DNA of 64,000 nucleotides from Lachnospiraceae bacterium (GTDB lineage: Bacteria; Bacillota; Clostridia; Lachnospirales; Lachnospiraceae), in NCBI GenBank assembly GCA_016281335.1, contig JAEEIK010000036.1:96161-160160 (forward strand). Reading direction: 5' to 3'. How positions within the stretch are numbered: the stretch's first letter is position 1; each line of letters starts with the position of its first letter. Of this stretch, positions 27,444 to 37,320 are shown one piece after another. The notes under the pieces are model-generated. The model was not told the DNA's origin. It did not search any database and saw only the letters and a program-made list of their open reading frames with translations. The position numbers were made by a program, and so were the translations under genes.

Positions 27444-28223
27444 TCAATTTATCGTCACAAAGCCTATCCTGACTTTCCTATACACATCCGTATCGGTCTC
27501 TATCGTATAAGCCTCCATGATCTTCTCGTACTCCGCTCCCTTAATATCATATGCGAAAGTCTTCGATAAATCTCCGCCGCCCAGATCCAGTATATAATGC
27601 TTTGCTCTTGCCTCTCTCAGCATATCCTCTTTCAGCTTTTCTTCACTGAGCCCAAGCGTATTCTTCTCCCTTTCGCTGAGCCCCAGATAAAGCCTTCCCG
27701 CATCAAACTCCGTATCAGCCTTTGTCTCTTCATCCAGCTCATACCCTGCCTTTGCTGCCTCATTCGCATATATACGGTCGCGTATCACGGCATCCAGCAC
27801 CGTCTGCCTCGCCAGATCCGACATATACCCCGACTCATCACCCTCATCATTCATATAAAGATTCCAGTATGCCGTGGGCTTCTTCTCATCATACAGCTTC
27901 GCAGCCTTATCTCCCTCTCTTTCGGCTGTCAGCACATAATAAGCCATATCCCTAAGCGCTATCTTCTCACTGTAGCCGCTGCCGTCACTGATACTGACCA
28001 CCACATCATCAAGATGCTCGTCATATCTGATGCTGCTTCCCCTGCTCATGACCACCCAGGCCAGAAACACCATCATCAGGCTCGTCATCACCGGCAGGTA
28101 CTGCTGCCTGAAACGCGGACTAAAAAGAGGCCGGCGTCTCCCGCCCTTCTTCATCACTCCCAGTTTCTCATGCTGCGAGCGCCCCTCTTTCAGATAATGC
28201 CACTCAAATTCCTCTCCTGCCAT
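27444..28223 (-). CDS. Single-TM protein with SurA_N-like ectodomain
   Basis: TM YLPVMTSLMMVFLAWVVM then ARQTVLDAVIRDRIYANEAAKAGYELDEE...LSEEKLKEDMLREARAKHYI. Confidence 0.5.
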   Translation of the reverse strand: MAGEEFEWHYLKEGRSQHEKLGVMKKGGRRRPLFSPRFRQQYLPVMTSLMMVFLAWVVMSRGSSIRYDEHLDDVVVSISDGSGYSEKIALRDMAYYVLTAEREGDKAAKLYDEKKPTAYWNLYMNDEGDESGYMSDLARQTVLDAVIRDRIYANEAAKAGYELDEETKADTEFDAGRLYLGLSEREKNTLGLSEEKLKEDMLREARAKHYILDLGGGDLSKTFAYDIKGAEYEKIMEAYTIETDTDVYRKVRIGFVTIN

Positions 28224-28294
28224 AATCTTATATTATACAGCAATTCATCAATTTCTACAATTCTCCCACTGAAATGTATCGCCACTTCCGCTCT

Positions 28295-28467
28295 CCACAG
28301 TGGGGTATTATGACCTTGCTAGACCGCGATCACACTAAGTTCGGATATCACAGCAAAACGCTCCTCGTGCTCACAACTCGCTGCGCTCGAACAAGGTTCG
28401 CACGGGAGCTGCTGTTCATCCTCACTAAGTGTGTCGCTTAACCGCCGGTCATAATACCCCACTGTGG
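28295..28467. repeat. 173-bp element bounded by perfect 21-bp inverted repeats
   Basis: CCACAGTGGGGTATTATGACC (28295-28315) / GGTCATAATACCCCACTGTGG (28447-28467), nested internal complementary segments. Confidence 0.93.
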
Positions 28468-28477
28468 ATCGCTGATG

Positions 28478-28690
28478 TTACGATAACCACGCACACGGGC
28501 AGAATGGCATTAATGCCTGCGACTCAGCGCAGCACTTAGTGAAAACGAGCAGCAGATCCGCTTCGAGAAACTCTTCGCAAAGCGAAGACGGTTTCGAGAT
28601 GCGGATCGCTTTTGATGCGAAGTTTGAACTTATGTGCGGAGCGATTTAGCAAGGCATTAATGTCTTCTGAACGTGTGCGGATATTGCGAT
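28478..28690. repeat. Second copy (B) of the element at 14493-14690
   Basis: GCGACTCAGCGCAGCACTTAGTGAAAACGAGCAGCAGATC...GGATCGCTTT...TGAACTTATGTGCGGAGCGATTTAGCAAGGC aligns to copy C; arms CAGAATGGCATTAATGCCT/AGGCATTAATGTCTTCTG and CGCACACG/CGTGTGCG. Confidence 0.8.
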
Positions 28691-28712
28691 AACCCGGCGT
28701 TTGAGCGAGGAA

Positions 28713-30458
28713 TTATTCCCACTGGCTGTGGTAGAGTTTGTGATAGAAGCCGTGCTCGGCAAGGAGCTGGGCGTGAGTACCCTGTTCGATGATGTTGCCG
28801 TCTTTCATGACGAGGATGCGGTCAGCTTCTTTGATGGTGGAGAGACGGTGGGCGACGATGAAGGAGGTGCGTCCTTTCATCATTTTGGCGAAGGCATCCT
28901 GTATCTTGAGTTCGGTTCTGGTATCGATGGAGCTGGTTGCTTCATCGAGGATGAGCATCGGCGGCATGTCCAGCATGATACGGGCGATGCAGAGGAGCTG
29001 TTTCTGTCCCTGGGAGAGCAGGCCGCCGCCTTCGCCGAGAACTGTGTCATAACCGTCTTTTAACTGCTTGATAAAGGAGTGGGCATGTGAAGCCTTTGCG
29101 GCAACGATCACTTCTTCGTCGGTGGCGTCGGGCCGTCCCATTTTTATGTTGTCCCGAACGGTGCCGGGTTTGAGCCAGGTCTCCTGGAGGACCATACCGT
29201 AGCCGGCGCGCAGGGATTTACGGCTGAGTTTACGTATGTCGCATCCGTCCACTGCGATGCTGCCTTTGTTGACATCATAGAAGCGCATAAGCAGATTGAT
29301 CAGTGTTGTCTTGCCGCAGCCTGTGGGACCTACTATGGCGATGCGGCTTCCGCTTTCAACATGGAGATTTAAGTCTTTGATAAGTTCTTTGTCTGCGGTG
29401 TATGAGAAATCCACATTTTCGATATCCACTATGCCCTTGGTGTCGGAGAGTACTATGGCGTCTTCGGCATCAGCTGTCTCGGCCTCTTCTTCGATGAGTT
29501 CAAATACTCTGCCTGCACAGGCAATGGCATTCTGAAGTTCGGTTATGACTCCCGATATCTCGTTGAAGGGTTTGGTGTACTGGTTTGCGTAGCTTAAGAA
29601 GGCTGAAAGGCCGCCGACGGTGAGCTTGCCGCCGACCACTAGTACAGCGCCGAAGAAGGCTACCAGTGCGTAGGCTACGTTGTTAACAAATCTGGTGCAG
29701 GGATTGGTCATGGAGGAAAAGAAGGTTGCTCTCAGGGATACATCCTTTAAGACTTCATTGCCTTCTTCAAATCTGGCAATGGCTTCGTTCTCATAGGAGA
29801 AGGCCTGCACTATTTTGACATTGCTGCACATTTCTTCGATAAGGGCTGTCTGTTCACCGCGGACAGCGGACTGCCGCTTAAAGAGTTTGAAGGTATTCTT
29901 TGCGATGAAGCCGGCTACGAAGAATGAGAGCGGAGTTATCACAACCACTGCTATGGTAAGCAGGGGATTCAGCATCAGCATAAGCACCAGGGTACCGACT
30001 ATGGTGATGACTCCGTTAAAGAACTGGTTAAAGCCAAGGAGCAGTCCGTCTGCGAACTGGTCCACATCGGCTATCATACGGCTCACGGTCTCACCCGCAG
30101 GGTGTTTGTCATTATAGGCAAGTGGAAGCTTCTGGAGTTTCTCCATTGCATCCTTTCGGATATCACGGACGGTATCATAGGTCAGGCGGTTACTGCAGGC
30201 ATTGGTGCCCCACTGGGCTGCGGAAATGGCAGCTATGCAGAGAGCCATCTGCTTTATCACTCCCAGTATTCCCTCAAAATCCACCTGTCCTTTTGTTATT
30301 ATCATATCTACGGCGCGGCCTGTGAGTATGGGCATCACAAGGGCAAGCAGCGAGGATATCGCTGCGCATATTACGGATATCAGAAGGAATACGCCGTAGG
30401 GGCGTACATACCTTAAGACTTTTTTGATTATCTCGGCCTGTCCCTGTTTCTTCTTCAT
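28713..30458 (-). CDS. ABC transporter, fused permease/ATPase
   Basis: VGPTGCGKTTLINLLMRFYD, LSQGQKQLLCIARIMLDMPPMLILDEATSSID; 4-bp overlap with upstream partner. Confidence 0.93.
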   Translation of the reverse strand: MKKKQGQAEIIKKVLRYVRPYGVFLLISVICAAISSLLALVMPILTGRAVDMIITKGQVDFEGILGVIKQMALCIAAISAAQWGTNACSNRLTYDTVRDIRKDAMEKLQKLPLAYNDKHPAGETVSRMIADVDQFADGLLLGFNQFFNGVITIVGTLVLMLMLNPLLTIAVVVITPLSFFVAGFIAKNTFKLFKRQSAVRGEQTALIEEMCSNVKIVQAFSYENEAIARFEEGNEVLKDVSLRATFFSSMTNPCTRFVNNVAYALVAFFGAVLVVGGKLTVGGLSAFLSYANQYTKPFNEISGVITELQNAIACAGRVFELIEEEAETADAEDAIVLSDTKGIVDIENVDFSYTADKELIKDLNLHVESGSRIAIVGPTGCGKTTLINLLMRFYDVNKGSIAVDGCDIRKLSRKSLRAGYGMVLQETWLKPGTVRDNIKMGRPDATDEEVIVAAKASHAHSFIKQLKDGYDTVLGEGGGLLSQGQKQLLCIARIMLDMPPMLILDEATSSIDTRTELKIQDAFAKMMKGRTSFIVAHRLSTIKEADRILVMKDGNIIEQGTHAQLLAEHGFYHKLYHSQWE

Positions 30459-32179
30459 TCCGTCCCGTCCTTGTACTGACTGTCATAGATCTCTTTGTAG
30501 ATCTCGCAGTTCTTTAACAGTTCTTCATGCGTTCCCATGCCTGCCACGCTTCCGTCATCCAGTACTATTATCTGGTCGGCATTCATAATGGAAGCGGTAC
30601 GCTGGGATACTATGAAGGTGGTAGGTATATGATCCATATTCTTTATGGCATTTCTTAAGGCTGCATCCGTAGCATAATCCAGGGCGGAGGTGGAATCATC
30701 AAGTATGAGTATCCCCGGCTTCCTGACCAATGCCCTTGCAATAGCCAGTCTCTGCCTCTGTCCTCCCGATACGTTCTTGCCGCCCTGAGTCAGCATATAA
30801 GAGAGGCCGCCTTCTTTTTCACTCACGAAATCGTAGGCCTGGGCAGTCTTAAGCGCCTTTATTATCTCGTCGTCATCCGCATCCTTCTTGCCCCATCTGA
30901 TATTATCACGTATGCTCCCTGAGAAGAGTACCGGGTTTTGCGGAACGACAGCTATACGTCCGCGAAGGGATGCAAAGCTGTAATCCTTAACATTGACTCC
31001 GTCAACTCTTATCTCGCCTTCGGATGCATCGTAAAATCTGGGGATCATATTGATAAGCGAAGTCTTGCCGGAACCGGTACCGCCTATGATGCCTATGATG
31101 CTGCCGGGAGCGGCATCAAGATTCACAGCTTTTACCGAGTACTCTCCGCTTCCGTTGAATCTAAGACCTGCATTGATCAGTTCCACATGTGAACCGTCCA
31201 CGGGATATTCGGTCTCAGCCGTCCCCTCTTTCATTGATGATTCAATATCAAGCAGCGCCGATATCCTGCCGCCGCAGGCCAGAGCCCTGGTAAGCTGTAC
31301 TATCAGGTTGGCCAGCTTTATCAGTTCCACAAGGATCTGCGACATATAATTGACTAAAGCCACCACTGCCCCCTGGGTCAGCCGCCCTATATCAACCGCC
31401 ATGGCGCCTTCCCATATAAGCCAGGCCAGGCCCGCATTTACCAGCGCAAAAGTCAGCGGGTTCATGGCCGCGGATATCCTTCCGCTGAATATCTGCAGTT
31501 TATTAAGAGCTATATTGGCCAGATCAAATTCTTCCTTTTCGCGCTCTTCGTTACCGAAGGCCCTGATGACCCTGGCTCCGTTTATGTTGCTCCTGGTCTT
31601 TGAGAGGACCACATCCAGTCTGCTCTGGACTCCGGCCTGAAGCGGTATCGTAAGCCGCATCATTATATAAACAACGATCGAAAGAGCAAGCACCGTAAGC
31701 GCAATGCAGAGCGCCGCCTTCGCATCTATCGTGAAGGCCATGACCACAGCGCCCAGCACCACGAAGGGTGAACGCAGCAATAGCCGCAGGCTCATGTTCA
31801 CACCGCCCTGCAGCGTATTGATATCACTTGTAAGTCTTGTGATAAGAGTACCTGTTCCGAGAGAATCTATTTCGGAATAAGAAAGAGTCTGTATATGGGA
31901 GAAGACTTCCTGTTTTACCTTCGCCGAAAAGCCTACTGCCGCCTTAGCAGAGAAAAACTGGGCCGTGAGTGAACAGCCCAGGCCTATGACTCCCAATGCC
32001 ACCATGAGCAGGGCATGCCTGATGATATAGCCGGTATCCGAGTTCGCGATACCAACATCAATGATGTTCTTGATCACAAGAGGGATCATCAGTTCAAAGG
32101 ACGCTTCCAAAAGTTTGAACAAGGGTCCCAGTATGCACTCCACTCTGTAGTTTTTAAAATACTTCCAAAGATTCTTCAT
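30455..32179 (-). CDS. ABC transporter, fused permease/ATPase (partner)
   Basis: IGGTGSGKTSLINMIPRFYD, NVSGGQRQRLAIARALVRKPGILILDDSTSALD. Confidence 0.93.
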   Translation of the reverse strand: MKNLWKYFKNYRVECILGPLFKLLEASFELMIPLVIKNIIDVGIANSDTGYIIRHALLMVALGVIGLGCSLTAQFFSAKAAVGFSAKVKQEVFSHIQTLSYSEIDSLGTGTLITRLTSDINTLQGGVNMSLRLLLRSPFVVLGAVVMAFTIDAKAALCIALTVLALSIVVYIMMRLTIPLQAGVQSRLDVVLSKTRSNINGARVIRAFGNEEREKEEFDLANIALNKLQIFSGRISAAMNPLTFALVNAGLAWLIWEGAMAVDIGRLTQGAVVALVNYMSQILVELIKLANLIVQLTRALACGGRISALLDIESSMKEGTAETEYPVDGSHVELINAGLRFNGSGEYSVKAVNLDAAPGSIIGIIGGTGSGKTSLINMIPRFYDASEGEIRVDGVNVKDYSFASLRGRIAVVPQNPVLFSGSIRDNIRWGKKDADDDEIIKALKTAQAYDFVSEKEGGLSYMLTQGGKNVSGGQRQRLAIARALVRKPGILILDDSTSALDYATDAALRNAIKNMDHIPTTFIVSQRTASIMNADQIIVLDDGSVAGMGTHEELLKNCEIYKEIYDSQYKDGTE

Positions 32180-32185
32180 GGCTTT

Positions 32186-32734
32186 TTAGGGACACATTAC
32201 TGCCTTTGCCATATTTTTCTTCGTATCTTCGTCAGTAAAAAGTTTAAGCAGTTCCAGTGCCAGATCCAGTGAGGTTCCCATGCCTCTTGAAGTTATGATG
32301 TTCCCGTCTATGACCACACTGTCCGTGGAAGTTACGGCTCCGGTGAGCTGTCCTTCAAGCCCTCCGTAGCAGGTAGCTTTTTTCCCGTTAAGTACGCCCA
32401 TATGTCCCAGCACGGTAGGCGCTGCGCAGATCGCGGATACATATTTCCCTGCTGCAAGGAATTCTCTTATCTTCTCCTTTACCGGCTCACAGTTATCAAG
32501 ATTTTCGGTGCCCTTCTTTCCGCCGGGTAAAAACAGCATATCCGCGCTGTCTATATCAGCTTCGGAGAATACTTTATCCGCTTCCACATTGATGCCGTGG
32601 GAACCGGCCACCACCTTCCTGTCGCTTATGGATACGGTCACCACCTCTATTCCGCCGCGTCTTAAAATATCCACGGGGGTCAGTGCTTCTATCTCCTCAA
32701 AACCGTCTGCAAGAAACGTTATAACCTTTGCCAT
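32186..32734 (-). CDS. DJ-1/PfpI family protein
   Basis: ITFLADGFEEIEALTPVDILRRGG, VSAICAAPTVLG. Confidence 0.9.
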   Translation of the reverse strand: MAKVITFLADGFEEIEALTPVDILRRGGIEVVTVSISDRKVVAGSHGINVEADKVFSEADIDSADMLFLPGGKKGTENLDNCEPVKEKIREFLAAGKYVSAICAAPTVLGHMGVLNGKKATCYGGLEGQLTGAVTSTDSVVIDGNIITSRGMGTSLDLALELLKLFTDEDTKKNMAKAVMCP

Positions 32735-32747
32735 ATCCTTATCCTCC

Positions 32748-33578
32748 TTATATCTCTCCGCTGAACACTTCCACTGCCGGACCTGTCATGTATACGCAGT
32801 TATCTTCTTCATTCCATTCTATCTCAAGCTCTCCGCCGGTGAGTTCCACTTTTACCTTCCTGTCCGTAAGTCCGTTAAGAACACTTGCCACAACCGTTGC
32901 GCAGGCGCCGGTACCGCAGGCCAGAGTCTCCCCGCTTCCTCTTTCCCACACCCGCATCTTCACTTTGCTTCTGTTTACTACCTGCACGAATTCGGTATTT
33001 ACCGATTCCGGAAATCTCTCATGCTTTTCAAAACAGGGACCGGTCTTTTCTATATCAACGGCATTCACATCATCAACATAAACCACCGCATGGGGATTAC
33101 CCATGGATACACAGGTCATCAGATATTCCTTGCCTCCGGCGCTTATCTTATCATTGATAAGTCTTCCCTTCTTTTCGGCTTTCACCGGGATCTTCTCCGC
33201 TTCCAGTTCGGGTTCTCCCATATTGACTCTGACTCTTTCCACCAGACCGTTCTTAGTCTCCAGATAAAGAGTCTTCACGCTGCCGAAGCTTTCTACGGTC
33301 AGCGGATTCTTGTCCGTAAGTTTGTGATCGTAAACGTATTTTGCCACGCAGCGTATGCCGTTTCCGCACATCCTGCCGCGGCTGCCGTCGGCGTTATACA
33401 TCTCCATCTCAAAATCTGCCTTGTCAGAAGGATTGATAAAGATCAGGCCGTCGGATCCTATGCCGAAATGCCTGTCTGATACCATCACCGCCATAGCTGC
33501 CTTATCGCTTACTTCTTCGCGGCCGCCGTCCACGTATACGTAATCGTTGCCGCAGCCCTGCATCTTTGTAAATTTCAT
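32748..33578 (-). CDS. dapF: Diaminopimelate epimerase
   Basis: KMQGCGNDYVYVD, NADGSRGRMCGNGIRC, ERGSGETLACGTGACA. Confidence 0.96.
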   Translation of the reverse strand: MKFTKMQGCGNDYVYVDGGREEVSDKAAMAVMVSDRHFGIGSDGLIFINPSDKADFEMEMYNADGSRGRMCGNGIRCVAKYVYDHKLTDKNPLTVESFGSVKTLYLETKNGLVERVRVNMGEPELEAEKIPVKAEKKGRLINDKISAGGKEYLMTCVSMGNPHAVVYVDDVNAVDIEKTGPCFEKHERFPESVNTEFVQVVNRSKVKMRVWERGSGETLACGTGACATVVASVLNGLTDRKVKVELTGGELEIEWNEEDNCVYMTGPAVEVFSGEI

Positions 33579-33590
33579 TTTCTCTCCTTT

Positions 33591-34133
33591 TCATCCCATA
33601 AGGGTCAGTATGACTTTTGCCGTCTCAGCCATTCCTCTTCCGCTCTCCATACAGCTCTTCTGCATATAACGGTGGGCTTCCTGTTCACTCATATGATTCC
33701 TGCCCATCAGTACGGATTTGGCTTCATCCAGCAAAGCCCGGTCACTTATGCCCCTTTTCCTTACTGCCCTCTCCTTCTTCCTCTGCCGTTCCATTGTTGA
33801 GAGCATCATATCCAGTGTAGCCGTAAGGTCGGCCACCTTAAGCGGCATAGGAAGCGTGACCACATCTTCTTCCACGCCTTCCTCTATCACTCCGGAACCC
33901 GCTATCAGCAGCATCCTGAATTCTCTCGGCAGCTGTGCCCACAGCCCCGAGTATATCATATCGGCATATTTATATCCACATACCACTATGCCTCTGTCCA
34001 GATCATCCAGGGCAGACAGCGCCTGCGCGCCGAGGGTACAGGTCGCGGAAACGTCATAACCCCGCTTGACCAGGAGATCCCTGATGGCCGCAGCTTCCTG
34101 AACTTTTCCAAACAGCACGACTACCCCGGCCAA
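33591..34133 (-). CDS. ANTAR-domain regulator with degenerate receiver-like domain
   Basis: C-terminal SDRALLDEAKSVLMGRNHMSEQEAHRYMQKSCMESGRGMAETAKVIL is ANTAR-like; N-terminal half lacks an obvious phospho-Asp. Confidence 0.85.
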   Translation of the reverse strand: MAGVVVLFGKVQEAAAIRDLLVKRGYDVSATCTLGAQALSALDDLDRGIVVCGYKYADMIYSGLWAQLPREFRMLLIAGSGVIEEGVEEDVVTLPMPLKVADLTATLDMMLSTMERQRKKERAVRKRGISDRALLDEAKSVLMGRNHMSEQEAHRYMQKSCMESGRGMAETAKVILTLMG

Positions 34134-34154
34134 AATCTCTCTCCTTTCCTATGA

Positions 34155-35438
34155 TCAATACCTGTTCAGATACCTCTTTACTTCCCATCCGGATACTTCT
34201 TCGTTATATTCCCGCCACTCCTTTTTCTTAGCCTGAGTATATGCAGCGGTAATATGTTCTCCCAGAGTTTCGGTGATCAGCTCATCTTTAAGCAGCTCAT
34301 CCACCGCCGTGTTCAGATCCTCCGGAAGCCGTTCATTCCCCGCAGGCTGCGGGAGTATCTTATTCTTTATGCCGTCCAGTCCGGCCCTCAGCGCAACGGC
34401 GATAGCCAGATAAGGATTTGCGGCCGAATCGGGACTCTTGAGCTCAACCCTTATACTGTCATCATCTCTGTAAGGCACCCTTATTATCTGTGATGATCCG
34501 CCCCTTCCCCAGCCTATGTATACCGGAGCCTCATAACCGGGCACCAGTCTCTTGTAAGAATTGACCAGCGGGTTCAGTACCGCGCACATGCCTTTAATGT
34601 GTTTGATCAGTCCGCCGATGAAATATCTCGCCTCATCGCTTATGCCCTCGGGATCTTTACTGTCGGCAAAGATATTCTTCCCGTCTTTCTCCAGCGACAT
34701 ATTGAGATACATTCCTGATCCCTGGGTATCGCTCTTGGGCTTTGGCATAAAGGTTGCATGCAATCCGTGTCTTCTGGCAATGGTCTTAACCGTGAGTTTA
34801 AAAGTCATGATATTATCCGCGGTTGCCAGGGCCTCATCATATTTGAAATCTATCTCATGCTGGGCCGGCGCCGCTTCGTGATGGGAGGACTCTATATCAA
34901 AGCCCATCTCCTCCAATGTCAGCACCATATCTCTTCTTGCATTCTCACCCTGGTCCACGGGACCCAGGTCAAAATACCCGCCCTGATCGTTTGCTATGGT
35001 AGTAGGCTGCGCATTCTCATCGGTCTGGAACAGGAAGAATTCGCATTCCGGCCCCACATTCAGCGAGTAGCCCATCTTCTCCGCCTCTTCCATGGCGCGC
35101 TTCAGCACGTATCTGGGATCCCCTGCGTAGGGTTTTCTCTCTCTTGTATATACATCGCAGATAAGTCTCGCAACCTTTCCGTGCTGCGGTCTCCAGGGGA
35201 AGATGTTCATCGTGTTGGTATCCGGATAGAGATACATATCGCTGCCTTCGGGATCACCGAAACCGTCCACGCTGCTGCCGTCAAACATACAGCGGTTCTC
35301 CAGAGCCTTCTCCAATTGTCCCGCAGTGATGGCCATATTCTTGAGATTACCGAACAGATCCGTGAACTGCAGGCGGATGAATTCCACATCCTCTTCTTCG
35401 ACAACTCTTCTCACATCATCCTTTGTATATTTCTTCAT
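34155..35438 (-). CDS. glnA: Glutamine synthetase (short type I)
   Basis: FDGSSVDGFG, GPECEFFLFQ, SHHEAAPAQHEIDFKYDEAL, NSYKRLVPGYEAPVYIGW. Confidence 0.95.
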   Translation of the reverse strand: MKKYTKDDVRRVVEEEDVEFIRLQFTDLFGNLKNMAITAGQLEKALENRCMFDGSSVDGFGDPEGSDMYLYPDTNTMNIFPWRPQHGKVARLICDVYTRERKPYAGDPRYVLKRAMEEAEKMGYSLNVGPECEFFLFQTDENAQPTTIANDQGGYFDLGPVDQGENARRDMVLTLEEMGFDIESSHHEAAPAQHEIDFKYDEALATADNIMTFKLTVKTIARRHGLHATFMPKPKSDTQGSGMYLNMSLEKDGKNIFADSKDPEGISDEARYFIGGLIKHIKGMCAVLNPLVNSYKRLVPGYEAPVYIGWGRGGSSQIIRVPYRDDDSIRVELKSPDSAANPYLAIAVALRAGLDGIKNKILPQPAGNERLPEDLNTAVDELLKDELITETLGEHITAAYTQAKKKEWREYNEEVSGWEVKRYLNRY

Positions 35439-35452
35439 ACCGTCGTCCTTTC

Positions 35453-36295
35453 CTACCAGATGGTCCTGCCGCCGTCAAGCACTACCGTCGCCCCTGTCAT
35501 ATAGGTTGCCGCGCCGGATATCATATAGAGTATGGTGCAGACATATTCATCCGGCCTGCTCATTCTTCCTAAGGGGATCAGCTTCGATATTTTCTCCTTA
35601 AACTCCTCATTCTGTCCGTTCTCAAGACTTGCGGGGCAGAGGGTATTTACCCTTATGCCCTTATCCGCCCAGTAAACAGCCAGATATTTTGTCAGGCCGA
35701 TCAGCGCATGCTTTACCACCGAATAGGATACAGGCTTCACTGTCTGTTCCTCTTCAGGCACTCCTTCTTTTCTGTATATCCTCTGATCCGGAGCTATCAG
35801 ACCGTAATCTGATGATATATTGAGTACAATACCGCTTGACTGTTTCTCCATGACTTCACCGAAGACCTGGGCGCAGAGGAAAGCCCCTGTCAGTCCCACT
35901 GCGATATCCTGTTCCCACATTTCCTTGGGAAAATTGTGAAAACGTATGGCTCCGAGATTTTTAGATCCGCCTTCAACTTTGGGATTATTTGCCGCATTGT
36001 TTATCAGCACATCTATGTGTCCGTATTTTTTCAGCAGTTCATCCCGGACTTCCTCAAGGGCCGCGCGGTCCGTGATATCCGTTTTAATGCACTCCATTAC
36101 GGGTTCTTCACCATAAGCTTCCGTAAGGCTTTTCTTTACCCGCTCCATTGCTTCTTCCGAAATATCCAGGAGAACCGGGATGCCGTCTCCTTCAAGCACC
36201 GCCTCGGCATGCTTCATACCGATCAGGCCGCCGCCTCCCGTAATGATCACTACCTTGCCTTCTATACTGAATCTGTCAAGATATCTTTTCTTCAT
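35453..36295 (-). CDS. SDR-family oxidoreductase
   Basis: VVIITGGGGLIGMKHAEAV, NNAANNP, YSVVKHALIGLTKYLAVYW, TGATVVLDGGRTIW. Confidence 0.9.
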   Translation of the reverse strand: MKKRYLDRFSIEGKVVIITGGGGLIGMKHAEAVLEGDGIPVLLDISEEAMERVKKSLTEAYGEEPVMECIKTDITDRAALEEVRDELLKKYGHIDVLINNAANNPKVEGGSKNLGAIRFHNFPKEMWEQDIAVGLTGAFLCAQVFGEVMEKQSSGIVLNISSDYGLIAPDQRIYRKEGVPEEEQTVKPVSYSVVKHALIGLTKYLAVYWADKGIRVNTLCPASLENGQNEEFKEKISKLIPLGRMSRPDEYVCTILYMISGAATYMTGATVVLDGGRTIW

Positions 36296-37320
36296 ATCCT
36301 CTTCTCCTTTCTCTCCGAAGCGGACTCCTTCATCGCCACTGCCATTTTCAATGCTTCAAGTCCGTCATCGAAACCGATGAGTTTTTCCGTCTTTCCTTTA
36401 ATGCAAGCTTCAAAGTCCTTCAGTTCCTCTATGAACATATCATTTCTCTGAAAATCAGGATAGCTCTCTTCCTTTACCGCTTCGTCACCGGCATAGATCC
36501 TTACTTTAGCTTCGTTAAGATCCGCCTCTATCCTGCCCTTTTCTCCCACTATCTTAAAGCGGTGAGCCGGCGGATACTGGATAAAGTCTGTGTGTACCGC
36601 AAACTGCATACCCTCAGCTTCCCAGGCAAAAATACCGTCGGCGCTGTCCTCAACATCTATCTCCAGTCCGCTTTCGCTTCTTAACATGCCTGTCACTTTA
36701 TCGGGCGAACCGAAGAGATATCTTATGATATCAAAGTCATGCATCAGCAGGTTGAATACCGGTCCTCCGCCCATATCCTTCCTTGCCATATAGGTTCCCC
36801 TGTAATCTTCATAACGGTGCATCGTAGTCAGTCTTTCGGAAAACTCACAGTCCCCGTAAACTACCCTGCCGATGACTCCGCTTTCCAGCACTTCCTTCAT
36901 CTTCTTAACACAGGGATGATAACGGTTCTGGAAGCCCATGAAGAGTACAAGCTGCTTTTCTTCCACAAGTTTTTTAAGTTTTTCCGTTCCCTCCAGGCTG
37001 TCTCCGAGCGGTTTCTCCATGAAAATATGGCAGCCTGCTTCAGCTGCCTTTATCCCGCACTCTATATGCTTTGAAGTGATGTTTGTTATGAATACCGCAT
37101 CCGCTTTCTGACCGAGGGCCTCATCAATATCCTTGTATGCCTTTATGTCATACTCTGTCTCCAGATCAACGCCGTCCCTTATCTCCAGCTTATCGGTAAA
37201 GGTGATGCTGCTGCCTCTTTTCCTGTATGCGAGTATCTCCGCTTTGTCTCCGTATACTTTCCTGATGTTCCTGACATGCCGCTGGCCTATACTGCCCAGC
37301 CCCATCATCAATATCTTCAC
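36292..37320 (-). CDS. Gfo/Idh/MocA-family oxidoreductase
   Basis: MMGLGSIGQRHVRNI, HIFMEKPLGDSLEG. Confidence 0.9.
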   Translation of the reverse strand: MKILMMGLGSIGQRHVRNIRKVYGDKAEILAYRKRGSSITFTDKLEIRDGVDLETEYDIKAYKDIDEALGQKADAVFITNITSKHIECGIKAAEAGCHIFMEKPLGDSLEGTEKLKKLVEEKQLVLFMGFQNRYHPCVKKMKEVLESGVIGRVVYGDCEFSERLTTMHRYEDYRGTYMARKDMGGGPVFNLLMHDFDIIRYLFGSPDKVTGMLRSESGLEIDVEDSADGIFAWEAEGMQFAVHTDFIQYPPAHRFKIVGEKGRIEADLNEAKVRIYAGDEAVKEESYPDFQRNDMFIEELKDFEACIKGKTEKLIGFDDGLEALKMAVAMKESASERKEKRI

